From contig CM066048.1 in the NCBI GenBank assembly GCA_033557465.1, positions 17,832,305 through 17,896,304 of the forward strand: DNA of 64,000 nucleotides, given 5' to 3'. The notes beneath the pieces are model-generated. The model ran no database searches, was not told the DNA's origin, and saw only the letters and a program-made list of their open reading frames with translations. Numbering within the stretch: position 1 is the first letter of the stretch; every line of letters begins with the position of its first letter. The stretch comes from Ichthyophis bannanicus. Taxonomy: Eukaryota > Chordata > Amphibia > Gymnophiona > Ichthyophiidae. The position numbers and the translations under genes were made by a program. This document shows, in pieces, positions 35,742 to 46,069 of this stretch.

Positions 35742-36120
35742 ACTAAATACAATCAACGGACCTGCAACAGAGCCTTAGAACTGTACGCACCATCCCTCTG
35801 GAACTCTCTACCAAGTCAAATCCAAAACAACGGAGATCCCTCAACATTCAGGAAACAACTAAAAACCATCCTGTTCCAGGAATACCTCAGACCAGAAACA
35901 AACATCCATCACTAAATACTCCTCCAGACCTCACAACATACCCTCAGATCTATCTACTAAGAGTCTCATGTCCACTGTTTGTCCAGATCATTAATGTTGG
36001 CCCCCTGGTGACAGACCCCCCCCCCCTAGAATTGATCACTGTCCCCTGCCCTTCAATGTTAAGCCACTTTGACCCGGTGAAAAGCGGGATATAAATACAG
36101 TTAAATAAATAAATAAATAA

Positions 36121-37326
36121 TCCTCATAGCGCCACGGTGGCCACGCCAGATCCACATCCCCTGCTTCTACATCTCTCTCAAGCTGCACCTCTGGAGTTAG
36201 GCTATGCTCCAGATCTCCTCTCCCAAGAGAACGGAATGCTATGGCACCCGAATCCCCAGTCCCTGCATCTCAGGGCCTGGTTGCTGAAAGCTTAGACCTT
36301 CAGGACCTCAACCTTTCCCAACAGGTAAAGGATATCCTTCAAGCTTCTAGAAAACCTTCCACAAGACGCTCTTATGCCTTCAAGTGGAAACGTTTTACTA
36401 TATGGTGTTCACAGAAAAGGGTCAAACCCCCCTTATGATACCTTTGGAATCGATACTAGAGTATCTACTTCATTTATCAAATTCTGGTCTAAAAACCAAT
36501 TTAGTAAGAGTCCATCTTAGTGCAATTGCAGCTTCCTATAAGCCTCTAAATGGACAACCAATTTCCTCTCATATCAAGATTTTTGAGAGGTCTTCTATTA
36601 ACAAAGCCTCCCATCAGGCCACCACCGGTGGCATGGGATGTAAACCTAGTTCTCGGGCAGCTCATGAAACCGCCTTTTGAACCTTTAGCCACTACAACCC
36701 TAAAGCTTTTGTCCTGGAAGGTCATCTTCCTGATTGCAATCACTTCTGCATGTCGCATTAGTGAATTGCAAGCTTTAGTGGCTGATCCTCCTTATACTAG
36801 GTTTCACCATGATAAGGTTGTTCTCAGAACTCATCCACACTTTATGCCAAAGGTGGTTTTGCCTTTTCATTTAAATCAATCAATTTATCTTCCTGTATTC
36901 TTTCCGAGGCCTCATGCCTCTAATGCAGAAAGGAACCTTCATACTTTGGATTGTAAAAGAGCCTTGGCTTTTTACCTACAAAGAACACAGCAACATAGAA
37001 AGTCTTCCCAACTTTTTATTGCTTTTGATTCTAGTCGTTTGGGACTTCCAGTCTCCAAGAGAACTCTATCCAAATGGATTGCAGAATGCATATCCTTTTC
37101 TTATGAGAGTAAGAGTCTTCCTCTTCAAGGCCATGTCACAGCTCATAATGTGAGAGCCATGGCAGCCTCCATGGCTAACCTTCACTCTGTGTTTATTGAT
37201 GACATTTGTCGATCAGCCACCTGGGCTTCGGTATACACCTTTACAGCCCACTACTGCTTAGATAAAGCCTCCCGTCGGGATGCCTTCTTTGGCCAAACTG
37301 TTCTTCAAAATCTCTTTCAGACCTAA
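36121..37326 (+). pseudogene. DIRS-E tyrosine recombinase, frameshifted near the N-terminus
   Basis: N-terminal part at 36241-36438 (LNLSQQVKDILQASRKPSTR, YAFKWKRFTIWC), then frame shifts near 36440 and 36550. The catalytic part, 36550-37326, is open for 258 residues: RISELQALVADPP (Arg box I), VTAHNVRAMAASMANLHS (His-x-x-Arg), SATWASVYTFTAHYCLD (Tyr) and stop at 37326. It is the best preserved recombinase core in the window. N-terminal breaks make it non-functional as a whole. Confidence 0.85.
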
Positions 37327-37439
37327 TTCAACTCCTACCCACCAACCCTGGTGGGATGCCAGAGATCCATGGGAAGAAGCATGGCCCACCTTAATATAGG
37401 TGGCAGCTTCCTGGGGCTATCTACCTGGCATCTTCAGCT

Positions 37440-37786
37440 AGGGAGTCCCCATATGTGAAGACTACATTCCTGCTTGTTCCTGGAGATAGCGTAGTTACTC
37501 ACCTGTAACAGGTGATCTCTGGGAACAGCAGGAATTTAGTCTTCACAACCCCCCCACCTCCCCTAGGAGTTGTCTTTCTATCTCTCTCCCTCTATCCTTT
37601 CACGCAGCTACAAACTTAACTGAAGAGGGACAGTTGGAAAGGCAGGAAGGCAGCAGCGCAGGTACAGTGGGATGCTCCCAAAAGCTTTCCTATAGGACGC
37701 TGTGGAGCGTTCCCATGCGGGCTCTGTCAGTGCTAACGATACCCATATGTGAAGACAACATTCCTGCTTGTTCTTGGAGATAGTAG
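37440..37786 (+). repeat. DIRS-E internal complementary region and 3' terminal repeat
   Basis: TTCCTGCTTGTTCCTGGAGA joined to TAGCGTAGTTACTCACCTG at 37470-37510 is the internal complementary region. From about 37600 to 37786 a terminal repeat follows, ending CCTGCTTGTTCTTGGAGA. Unlike copy F, whose 3' tip extends to TAGTTACTCACCTGTAACAG, this end carries the 5'-type tip and lacks that extension. Confidence 0.75.
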
Positions 37787-37794
37787 GATCATTG

Positions 37795-38450
37795 TGAAAG
37801 CAAACCTCACTGAGCACATCACCCCAATACTCTATAGCCTCCATTGGCTCCCTATTGCACCAGAGTGAGATGCAAAATGTTAGTTACAACATTTAAATTA
37901 AATAATAGCATCTCCCCTTCCCATCTAACCACCCTTATATATACACAAGCTGACAGCAGACCGAGAAGAAAATGTACAAAAGACCTCCTAGCCATTCCTC
38001 CCTCAATACGAAAAACTAACCAATCTACTAGGAAAAGAGGCTTCAGGTACTCTGCTCCCACACTTTGGAACTCTCTCCCTGACTATATTAGATCAGTCAA
38101 GGATCTTCAAACCTTTCTCAAACAGCTAAAAACGCTACTGTTTGCGGAATATTACAATCCCTCCTCATATTCTATCCCTTCTTCCCCCTACACTAACCAT
38201 GACTCCCCTCCCTCCAATACACCTTTGTAACCTGCTCCGTCATCATTATTTACTGTAAATAGTTCAGACTCGGCTGTCATGTTTCCACTGTGTATAGGTA
38301 ACAAACTATCATGTATATTGTTTTCCTGTTTCATAGTTATTGATTTTGTTCTCAGTAAGCAATTTTTTGGAGAATTTTTGTTCATTGAAAACTGCCCTTG
38401 ATCGCTGGAAGGGGCGGTATATAAGAAAGTTTAAAGAAAGAAAGAAAGTA
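37795..38450 (+). mobile_element. L2 LINE 3' fragment with RT C-terminus
   Basis: Encodes in broken frames EHITPILYSLHWLPIA (37810 on), VRCKMLVTTFKL, APTLWNSLPDYIRS and FLKQLKTLLF, the end of L2-type ORF2. It then ends GGGGCGGTATATAAGAAAG and (AAAG)n. Starts directly after copy E. Confidence 0.82.
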
Positions 38451-39511
38451 GTAGTCCCAATTTTACTAGGTGCCAAAGACCTCATCAAAACATAACCAAG
38501 TGCACCTTGATAAATAGCCTATATCTGTATTACCTCCAAAGGAAACTCTTCAGCACCATGACCGTTTTAACCTGACAGATAGAGATCACATACCCCAGCT
38601 AAGGAGCGGGCTTCATTGCTGTCATGCATTTGGACATATTGTTCCCTGAACTATGTTACAATTCATTCATTTTTCCTTTGAAAACGGATGAGACATATTA
38701 TTAAAATAAAATTACATGGCAGAAAGGGATTACGTTCAGGAACTCCAGCAACCCCAGACAGAAGCTGACATTGGCGGTCAGCCCAACTACATCACCCGCT
38801 TCGAGCAGGAGCTTGAATCACAAAACAGTCACTCAGAGCGGGGCTAGAACACAAGACAGTCACCTGAAACCTTCCTAAGCATTTCCCTTGCTACCTTTTA
38901 GAGCCAGAAGGAACATTTCAAACAGTGGTTAAGGATGGAACTTTTATTTGAACACGTGAAAATTTTCCATTTTATTTACCAATGGCTCTTAATTCTCCCA
39001 TGAATAAACATGATAGTTCAGTCTTTATTGCTTAAATGTCCTGAGTAATTGTTCTTCCATGGCTGTATGCGGTTTCGGTCAGGAGAGAGATGGAGGACGG
39101 TGCTGGTTTCCTGAATCCTTGCCCAGAAGCTAAAGTGGAAGTTGAAAGTAGCTCATGTCTCTGCTGGGAATGTCTGACCCATTTGCATAGCAAACACTAA
39201 TCCTCTGGTCTACAGAACATTAGCTGTTATTCCCCAACTTCTTTCAAGTGGCTCCATGACGCTCACACGGGAAGACGGCTGCAAGTGACATCATAGACAA
39301 CGTATGAACTAGGTTTGTATATATTCTTGCAGGTTTTTATGCCCGATTCTTACTCTTGGCGTAGGAGAAAGGTTGACTGTATTAATTTAATGACCTTCGG
39401 CCATGATACCCCCTCTACCAACACACACACATTGTAATTTTAAAAACGTGGTATTTATCGTTTGAGAAAATACCAAGTATGGGTGATAACATGCTCGCCT
39501 CCCCTCTCTGC
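38451..39511. other. PPOX 3' flank and presumed 3' UTR; no other gene
   Basis: No coding frame is supported. On the - strand AATAAA signals occur at 39024-39029, 38970-38975 and 38943-38948, 490-570 bases after the PPOX stop, so the transcript probably ends here. Confidence 0.45.
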
Positions 39512-39648
39512 TTACTGCTGATGTTGGAAGAGCCTTTCCACTGCATTCTGCGCATTGGAGATACAGTCGTTCACGGAGACGCCTTCATAGGATGCGCCCA
39601 CGATGCTCAGAGGCAGCCTCTGGCGTTCAAGGTACTTGAAAATATTTT
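39512..39648 (-). CDS. PPOX: PPOX last coding exon
   Basis: After the acceptor CTCTCAACAG the exon encodes ENIFKYLERQRLPLSIVG, then ASYEGVSVNDCISNAQNAVE and ends at TAA (39514-39512). GASYEGVxVNDC is the hallmark C-terminal FAD-contacting motif of protoporphyrinogen oxidase. The enzyme sits at the mitochondrial inner membrane and oxidises protoporphyrinogen IX to protoporphyrin IX with FAD and O2, the penultimate step of heme synthesis. Phase matches the 43-bp exon at 40600-40558 (ACA G|AA). Gene orientation is opposite to B4GALT3, ends facing. Confidence 0.95.
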
Positions 39649-40557
39649 CTGTTGAGAGAAGGGAAGCCCATCAGATGTAGTAGAAGGCTGGACCCCAAAG
39701 GACAAGGAATGTTTTGTCGACCTTCATGACCAAGAGCCCAATAGGGTCTGAGCACTTTCATACCAGCTGGTCGCTCTGGACACAGCCCTGTCAAACTGGC
39801 TTCATTGCAGCCAGGGAGCAAGGCAAGGTCAGCTGATCATAGAGGAGCACAAGGCAAGAAAGGTAAGTGAGAGAAAGATTAAGTGACGATACAGTGAAGG
39901 AGTCAATGTTAACTATAAACCGCTAAATCGGGTCCAAAAGCCTTTCCAAGTGGTGTACAATAAAGACACAAGTCATGATGCTCAACATACCAACAAAGAA
40001 AATGATACACAACACAGATCAACAGACACAACTGGCCTGACACACACCCATTAAAACAGTACTCAGCCAAACCCCGCAATAGCAACCCTAAAAACGATTC
40101 TGCTGCCTCATAGAACTCTCTGCTTCAAATGCTAACCTTAGTCACTGGGGAAAAAGCAGGATTTCAGTATCCTCTGGACTGTAAATCGTTAAATTCCAGG
40201 TGCAAATCTAAGGTCAGATGGTTCCAAAGCCAAGGTCACAGTTCTGGCCCTGCTCCTAGCTTATGGAGGATCAACCAGATGTCTTTTAGGCTTATCCCAC
40301 TCCACGTTCTTTGAGGCGCATAGCTCTCTCCCTTCGGGACTTCCTCAAAACCAACCTTGCCACCAAATTTTGGACCACTTGCATCGTTTAATCAAATCAG
40401 GAAACCCCTTTAGTTAAGCATTGCAAATAATCCAACCGCCCTAACATAAGTGCCCTAGATGACAGATTTTGGCCCCAATGACTAAGCCCCATTACCAATC
40501 AAAATTTCCCCATACCTCTCTGGCAACCATTCCTCAAATAGCAATTGCCCGCTTTAC

Positions 40558-40600
40558 CTGTGCGTTTCCAGTGTCCCAGGGTGTACTGTGGGATGCAGTC
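40558..40600 (-). CDS. PPOX: PPOX exon (43 bp)
   Basis: A very short exon, DCIPQYTLGHWKRT, between acceptor ATCTCTAG and donor GTAAAGC. It corresponds to the CIPQYTLGHW motif of vertebrate PPOX, a conserved stretch of the FAD-binding domain. Leaves phase 1 (final G), which fits the next exon. Confidence 0.93.
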
Positions 40601-41633
40601 CTAGAGATACAAAGGTTTGGATCAACCATCATCAATGCCATTTGCAAATCCCAGTATAAGTAAAGTTACATAAAAATCTAACATCTCACATGTCAACATA
40701 TTCATCCATCTTGCCGAGCTCTAGACATTTATGAACACTAAGTGCACATAGGCAGATCTTTAGTCAACAAAATCTGCCCATGCAAGTTCAGAATATGTTT
40801 AAATGTTCTGCATTGAGGAAATAAAAACATCCTTGGGAGGAGGGGGTTATAAATTATCACACGCAACTTAGTTTCGAAAAGTACATTCATAACCAGCATG
40901 CCATTAATGTATGTAACTTATGCCGTCATTCTGAAACCAGTAAAGAGAGACACACACACACAGCTGCGTGACATCCCAGCATTCAAACACCATTTCTGCT
41001 TGGAAATTGGGCTATTCAGTAGTGTGCCTAACTGTGAAGTTTTGTGAATAGTTTTAACCCCACGTCTCGAATCTGCCTTCATGTGACTCAATAGGCCCCA
41101 TGACACCCGCACAAGGTCTGTGAATTCCTCAGATGTCTGTCCCCCACATCCCTCCTTATGATTTATATATGACCCCCCTAGGGGTACTCCATATTCCCAC
41201 TTATGCCTTCAGCAGCTCCCATGCATGGGGTACTCTTATAGGAATAAGAGGATCTTGCTGCCCATTCAGACCAGGGAGGAGAAACAAACGAAAATCTGTC
41301 TGTTCAGCCTTTAAGTGCTGAAAAGAGAAGAGAACTCAGAGTTTCTCACTCCTCTCCCTCCTTTGCTGGAGTCCTGCTTCAGGACGGTCTCACAGGTGCA
41401 CTAAATTTTCTGCTCAGTCCTAGGCTGCAGCTGTTTGAGAGGTATTCTAGAACAAAACAAAAGGGAAGCGCCTCCCCACCCACAATGGAACAATCCAGCT
41501 GCTGCTGCACTGTGCACAGCAATATCTGCCCCAAAAGATGAAATAGGGGGTAACAGTCAATCAAGCAATATGATTGGCTGAACTCGCTCTGGTGTTGTGT
41601 GATACAGTAGCCCAAGACCATACCTTGTGCAGT

Positions 41634-41773
41634 TTAACGATAGCTCGTGTTGGCGTTCTAGATATGCCCAGGTGTGATGTCACTGCCTCGCTTGCCCTAC
41701 GGAGCAGCTGGTCATGGGACACTTTATCCAGATCTCCAATACCTTCCTTAAACCACGCACCTCCCATCATGAC
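41634..41773 (-). CDS. PPOX: PPOX exon
   Basis: After the acceptor GCCTTTAG it encodes VMMGGAWFKEGIGD, then DQLLRRASEAVTSHLGI and VKLHK before donor GTATGG. The VMxGG(A/S)W and VxLHK blocks match vertebrate PPOX. The exon is 140 bp, begins at a codon boundary and leaves phase 2; the next exon begins GACTGC. The final AAG|GAC junction should be confirmed by RNA. Confidence 0.92.
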
Positions 41774-42149
41774 CTAAAGGCAGGAGACCCCAACCCCACA
41801 AGGAGAGGAAAATATTAGTCAACTAGCCCAGGGATCTGGTGTTTCTGAGCATCATAACCCCTTCGTGCCATGAGAAATCACACAGGACTAGTGGTCCGAC
41901 AAAGCCAGAAAACTGGGAAAAACTGCTAGATGCTGTGCAGGGCATGTCCCTGATGAGATGCGGAGAGGCAGAGGATGGAGCGAAGCCATGCATGACAATT
42001 CCTGGGGGAGGGGGGTAAGGAGAAAGGATGTGCGTGATGCTTCCAGATGAGAAGTAGTAAAGCGAGAGAGTCAAGTGGCTGTGTGTGACGGTTCCCTGAT
42101 GAGACTTGGAATGGCAAGCAGCAAGGAAAGAAATCATGCATGATAAGCA

Positions 42150-42450
42150 CAGCTGACCCGTCCACTAGGCAGGCTAGGTGGTCACCTAGGGTGGCAGACC
42201 TCAGTGGGCAATGCAGCAGGCCATGTGCTTAACATGGCCTGCCGCCCTTCCCACCCTATGCTGAGCCATGCTGCCGCCACCCTCCCTCCCCCACTGATTC
42301 TGGCATCAGGGCAACTAGGCTCGGCAGCAGGACATGTGCTTTGGCACACATGGCCTGCTGCTACCACCGAGCTGACCCCCATCGACGGAATCAATAGCAG
42401 CTTGGGGGGGGGGAGGAGGAAGGCTGGCAGAAACCCTTGAGCCAGCCCTA
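42150..42450 (-). mobile_element. hAT-like MITE, CAGGGCC family (inverted copy)
   Basis: Right end GAGCCAGCCCTA and left end CAGCTGACCCGTCC are degenerate versions of the tips at 43314. CTAGGTGGTCACCTAGGGTGG and GGCAGAAACC correspond to the inner parts of the other copies read in reverse. Lies in a PPOX intron. Confidence 0.6.
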
Positions 42451-42517
42451 GTGATGAGGATTTACTAAGGAGGGATAAAGATCTGTCCTCAGTCCTGGCT
42501 ACTAGGGCCAAGTTTCA

Positions 42518-42640
42518 GCTTTATTTGATAGGCCGCCCATCATAATCCCATCTAAGCAGTGTACACAACGAAAAGCATTGTAACATAATAAATAATGGTA
42601 CATATAAACATTGGGATTAACTAGGAAAGATTGAACAATT
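42518..42640. repeat. Degraded LINE/SINE tail fragment
   Basis: CTTTATTTGATAGGCCGCC and AAGCAGTGTACACAACG resemble the inverted L2/SINE 3' end wording (for example ATTTGTATACCGCC at 52260). Similar scraps are near 39905-39970 and 59700-59790. Class only tentative. Confidence 0.4.
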
Positions 42641-42714
42641 TAAAAAAAAAAGAGTTAAAATGTGATAAAAGAACACACAAACAAAAAATGAAAAAGAAAT
42701 GAAACAGTACTCAC

Positions 42715-42828
42715 TGTGAGTCGGGTAGAGGGAGCACCATGCCGGTTCTGAACTGGAAAAGCGACCGAGTCATACACAATGCCTAAGAGACCGCTGTCCT
42801 CAGATGAGGGAACCAGGTGTCCAAATCC
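42715..42828 (-). CDS. PPOX: PPOX exon
   Basis: 114 bp in phase 0: [20 protein letters not shown], then [18 protein letters not shown], between acceptor CACACCGCAG and donor [19 protein letters not shown] and [11 protein letters not shown] are diagnostic PPOX motifs of the substrate/FAD domain interface. Confidence 0.95.
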
Positions 42829-43313
42829 CTGCGGTGTGACAGAACTGGAGGTAAGAGGGTGAGAAAAGGTCTCCTTCTGGGTGATGAAAGAAGAATCATT
42901 TATCAGTGCCCATGCACTGCAGACCCGAAGGACAGCGAATGGCCCGTGCAGCTGAAAAACCCAGGCTGGTAGGTTCTGCTCTACGACATCCAGATCCCAT
43001 GTGCTGCTTTCTCATAATACTCAGCACCTTCATGAATTAAGAACATGGATTGTTCTTGCTATCTATGACATCAGACATGACGTGATGATGTCACGAGCAG
43101 AGAGAGACAAGCAGAGCTGAAGGAAAAATGCCCCTCATTACCATAGATGGACTCAGAATGATCTTAAATTCCAAACTTGAGGGTTGAAAGTCATGAAATT
43201 GCTGGGCAGATGTCTCAAGAGCATGTCCATGGAGACAGCGGCTGTTGAGCATCGCCTTATTCGGATCTAGTTGAGAGGCAAGAGGCTCAAGTCGTGAAGG
43301 TGCCCTCAACATA

Positions 43314-43627
43314 CAGGGCCAGCCCGAGGGTTTCTGCCACCCTAGATATGCCCCCCAGCATCCATCTTCTCACCTGGGGAAGAGGTGTGACATAGCAATC
43401 CCTCCTCCCACCAAAACAGCAGCTGAACTGCGCTTCAGCGCCACATCGGGCCTTAAAGAGCTGATGCGCATGCTTGCTACGGCCTGCCATTCCTGACCCC
43501 TTCCAACGCATCCCTCTTGGAGAGGACAGGAGCAGCAGGCTGCCACTTCACCGGGAGTGGGAGGGGGCGATGATGCCCACCAGAGTCAGCTGCCCTAAGC
43601 GACCGCCTAGTAGACAGGCCAGCCCTG
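43314..43627 (+). mobile_element. hAT-like MITE, CAGGGCC family
   Basis: Tips CAGGGCCAGCCCGAGGG and GGCCAGCCCTG form terminal inverted repeats. Flanks TCAACATA and CCAACAGA agree at 6 of 8 bases, a decayed 8-bp target duplication. Same family at 60069-60482. In a PPOX intron. Confidence 0.7.
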
Positions 43628-43656
43628 CCAACAGAGCAGGCGCTAACAGTACTCAC

Positions 43657-43775
43657 CATCACAGGAAGCACCATCCCATCATACTGTAGGTTTACCACAC
43701 CCACCGAGACGGCTTCAATCTGGCTTAGTTCTTTGGCTAATGGTTCCTCAGATGTCAGAAGAAGCTGCGAGAGAA
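43657..43775 (-). CDS. PPOX: PPOX exon
   Basis: 119 bp after acceptor GTCTTTTCCAG. With the single base from the previous exon it encodes VLSQLLLTSEEPLAKELSQ, then IEAVSVGVVNLQYDGMVLPV, and ends in M before donor GTGAGTAC. VSVxVVNLQY matches the known PPOX sequence. The intron before it is 14.8 kb because DIRS copy F with its nested inserts lies in it. Confidence 0.95.
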
Positions 43776-44256
43776 CTGGAAAAGACCAGCGGTGTTTAAA
43801 TTTTTCCCCATGTCCACTGGCATGCCAAGGACTGATCTGTATTTCTCCACCTTCCCCCAAGACATTTAATATTGCTTTGGCAAGAGAAACAGTCTAATGT
43901 GAAAAAACTACCAAGGTGCTGTGGGTTTGTGGTCCTTCAGAGATGGATCTTTGAGTTCTGCAGGACCTGGGAGTCTGGGACATATCATAGCTCTGATGAG
44001 CAACAAGAGGCCTGGCCTAAAGAGTATTTAAAACATTCCTGCCCTTAGAAAGATTTGAAAAGAGCTAAATATAAGGATCTAGCCATAATATAACTGAAAC
44101 TGCACACCTTCTGCTGAACCCCCTTCATCTGTCTATCACCGCATAAGACTACTTATCGTTCTAAATGATTAACAAGGCATCCTAGATAAAGCAATCAAAT
44201 AAATACAATTACATTTACATCAAATGCAAAACCCCCCACATTTTTGCCAAGATGTG

Positions 44257-44362
44257 CTGCTGCTGGTAGGGGGAGATGCTGCGATAATGCACTTTTAGTC
44301 ACACGGCCTGCTCCTTGCAACTAAAAGTGCAATATCGCAGCAGCTCCCCCTACTGGCAGTAG
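44257..44362. repeat. Strong hairpin, 43-bp arms and 20-base loop
   Basis: Left arm 44257-44299 (CTGCTGCTGGTAGGGGGAG ... TGCACTTTTAGT) pairs with 44320-44362 (ACTAAAAGTGCA ... CTCCCCCTACTGG) with about six mismatches. It lies immediately left of DIRS copy F in a PPOX intron. Could be a MITE core or a microRNA-like hairpin; no evidence decides. Confidence 0.7.
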
Positions 44363-44375
44363 CTGAGTGGGAAAG

Positions 44376-44572
44376 CATAGTTACTCACCTGTAACAGGTG
44401 ATCTCCGGGAACAGCAGGAATTTAGTCTTCACATATGGGTATCGTCGGTACTGACGGAGCCTGCGCGGGAATGCTCCCCAGTGTCCAATTACAAAGCTTT
44501 TGGGAGCATCCCACAGCGCCTGCGTGCTGCCTTCCCGCCTTTCCCAACTGTCTCTCTCCAGTTGAGTTTAAA

Positions 44573-44615
<43 letters not shown>

Positions 44616-44765
44616 AAAAGAGAGAGGTAGAGAGATACAACTCCTAGGGGAGGTGGGTGGGTTGTGAGGACTAAATTCCTGCTGTTCTCGGAGATCACCT
44701 GTTACAGGTGAGTAACTATGCTATCTCCAGGAACAAGCAGGAATGTAGTCATCACATATGGGGAC
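44376..44765 (-). repeat. DIRS-F 3' terminal repeat and internal complementary region
   Basis: The tip GCATAGTTACTCACCTGTAA, then the shared terminal repeat to about 44570, a (GA)n tract, and at 44660-44765 the inverse of the tip (CACCTGTTACAGGTGAGTAA, then CTATGC) fused to TATCTCCAGGAACAAGCAGG, a copy of the 5' tip. This is the clearest internal complementary region in the window and confirms the DIRS assignment. Confidence 0.88.
44575..44637. repeat. (GA)n microsatellite
   Basis: About 60 bases of GA repeat with a few interruptions inside the 3' end of DIRS copy F; the corresponding region of copies E and G lacks it. Confidence 0.9.
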
Positions 44766-44879
44766 TCCCTAGCTGCAGATGCCAGGGAGAGACCCCAGAC
44801 GTTGTGTGCCCCTGTGAAAGGGCTCCACTTCCCCCCATGGATCTCTGACATCCTACCAGGGATGGTGGGTAGGAGTTGA

Positions 44880-46069
44880 TTAAGTATGGAACAGGTGTTG
44901 AAGAACAGCCTGATCAAACAAGGCATCCCGGCGGGAGTCCTTGTCCAAGCAGTAATGGGCTGTGAAGGTATGAACCAAGGCCCAGGTAGCTGCTCGACAG
45001 ATGTCGTCGATAGACACAGAGTGAAGATGAGCCATTGAGGCTGCCATGGCTCTCACATTGTGAGCTGTGACATGGCCTTCAAAAGAAAGGTTCTTACTCC
45101 GATAGGCATAAGATATACACTGTGCAATCCAGTTGGACAGTGTCCTTTTGGAGACCGGAAGTCCTAAATGAATAGGATCAAAAGCAACAAAGAGTTGAGA
45201 GGACTTTCTATGTTGCTGCGTCCTTTCCAAGTAAAAGGCCAAAGCTCTTTTACAGTCCAAAGTATGAAGATTCCTTTCTGCATTAGAGGCATGAGGCCTT
45301 GGGAAAAAAACAGGAAGGTAAACTGCTTGGTTTAAATGAAAAGGTGAAACCACTTTTGGCATAAAGTGAGGATGAGTCCTAAGGGACTACCTTATCATGA
45401 TGGAACCTTGTATAAGGAGGATCAGCCACCAATTCTTGCAATTCACTTATGCGACGTGCTGATGTGATTGCAATAAGAAAAATAACCTTCCAGGAAAGGA
45501 ATTTCAAAGGTGTAGTAGCTAATGGTGCAAAAGGCGGCTTCATGAGCTGGCCAAGAACCAGATTTAAGTCCCATGCCACCGGTGGTGGCTTAATGGGAGG
45601 CTTAGTTAGAAGAAGGCCTCTCATAAATCTTGCTATCATAGGATGAGAGGAAATAGGTTGCCCATTTAAAGGCTTGAGAGAAGCTGCAATAGCACTCAAA
45701 TGAACTCACTGAATTGGTCTTAAGCCCTGTATTAGACAAATGAAGGAGATATTCCAGTAATGATTCCAGAGATATTGCAAGAGGGTTAAGACCCTTCTGC
45801 AAACACCATATGGTAAACCTTTTCCACTTGAAAGCATAAGAGCGTCTTGTGCATGGTTTTCTGGAAGCATAAAGGATATCCTTTACTTGCTGAGAAAGGT
45901 TAAGACCATGAAGTGCTAGGCTTTCAGCAACCAGGCCCTGAGATGCAGAGACTGGGGATTGGGATGCCACAGCATTCCGTCCTCCTGGGATAGGAGATCT
46001 GGAGCAGATCCTAACTCCAGAGATGGAGCTTGAGAGAGATGTAAGAGCAGAGGGTACCATACTTGTCAT
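44880..46069 (-). pseudogene. DIRS-F tyrosine recombinase, two frame breaks
   Basis: Starts at 46069 (MTSMVPSALTSL) overlapping the RNase H frame, with LNLSQQVKDILYASRKPCTR and YAFKWKRFTIWCLQKG. A frame break at about 45700 is followed by FMRGLLLTKPPIKPPPVAWD and RRISELQELVADPPYTRFHH; a second break at 45379 is followed by an open 160-residue end with VTAHNVRAMAASMAHLHS (His-x-x-Arg), ATWALVHTFTAHYCLD (Tyr) and stop at 44880. All catalytic residues are still present, so inactivation is recent or only by frameshift. Confidence 0.87.

Larger units (their letters stand above)
32368..36120 (+). mobile_element. L2-type LINE, copy 1, inserted in DIRS-E
   Basis: The 5' end has two 160-bp tandem units (32368-32690), then a leader, ORF2 remnants (32927-35741) and a 3' end AAAGCGGGATATAAATACAG with (AATA)n. 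DIRS-E sequence is interrupted at CAGAGAGACAGAG and resumes at CTCATAGCGCCACG (36122 on). Related to, but clearly diverged from, the intact L2 at 52234-56994. Confidence 0.87.
25040..37786 (+). mobile_element. DIRS retrotransposon copy E with three nested inserts
   Basis: The 5' terminal repeat begins at 25040 and the 3' end is at 37786. Gag, RT-RNase H and recombinase follow on the + strand. It is interrupted by a CR1 (25471-28724), an L2 tail (31134-31302) and an L2 (32368-36120). The remaining DIRS sequence is about 5.6 kb. Protein and terminal sequences are closest to copies D and F (E/F family; terminal repeat with CTTCACATATGGGTATCGTC). Confidence 0.9.

Noticed and set aside
44367..44698. 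Arg-Glu repeat frames on both strands
   Set aside because: Translations of the (GA)n tract inside the DIRS-F end.
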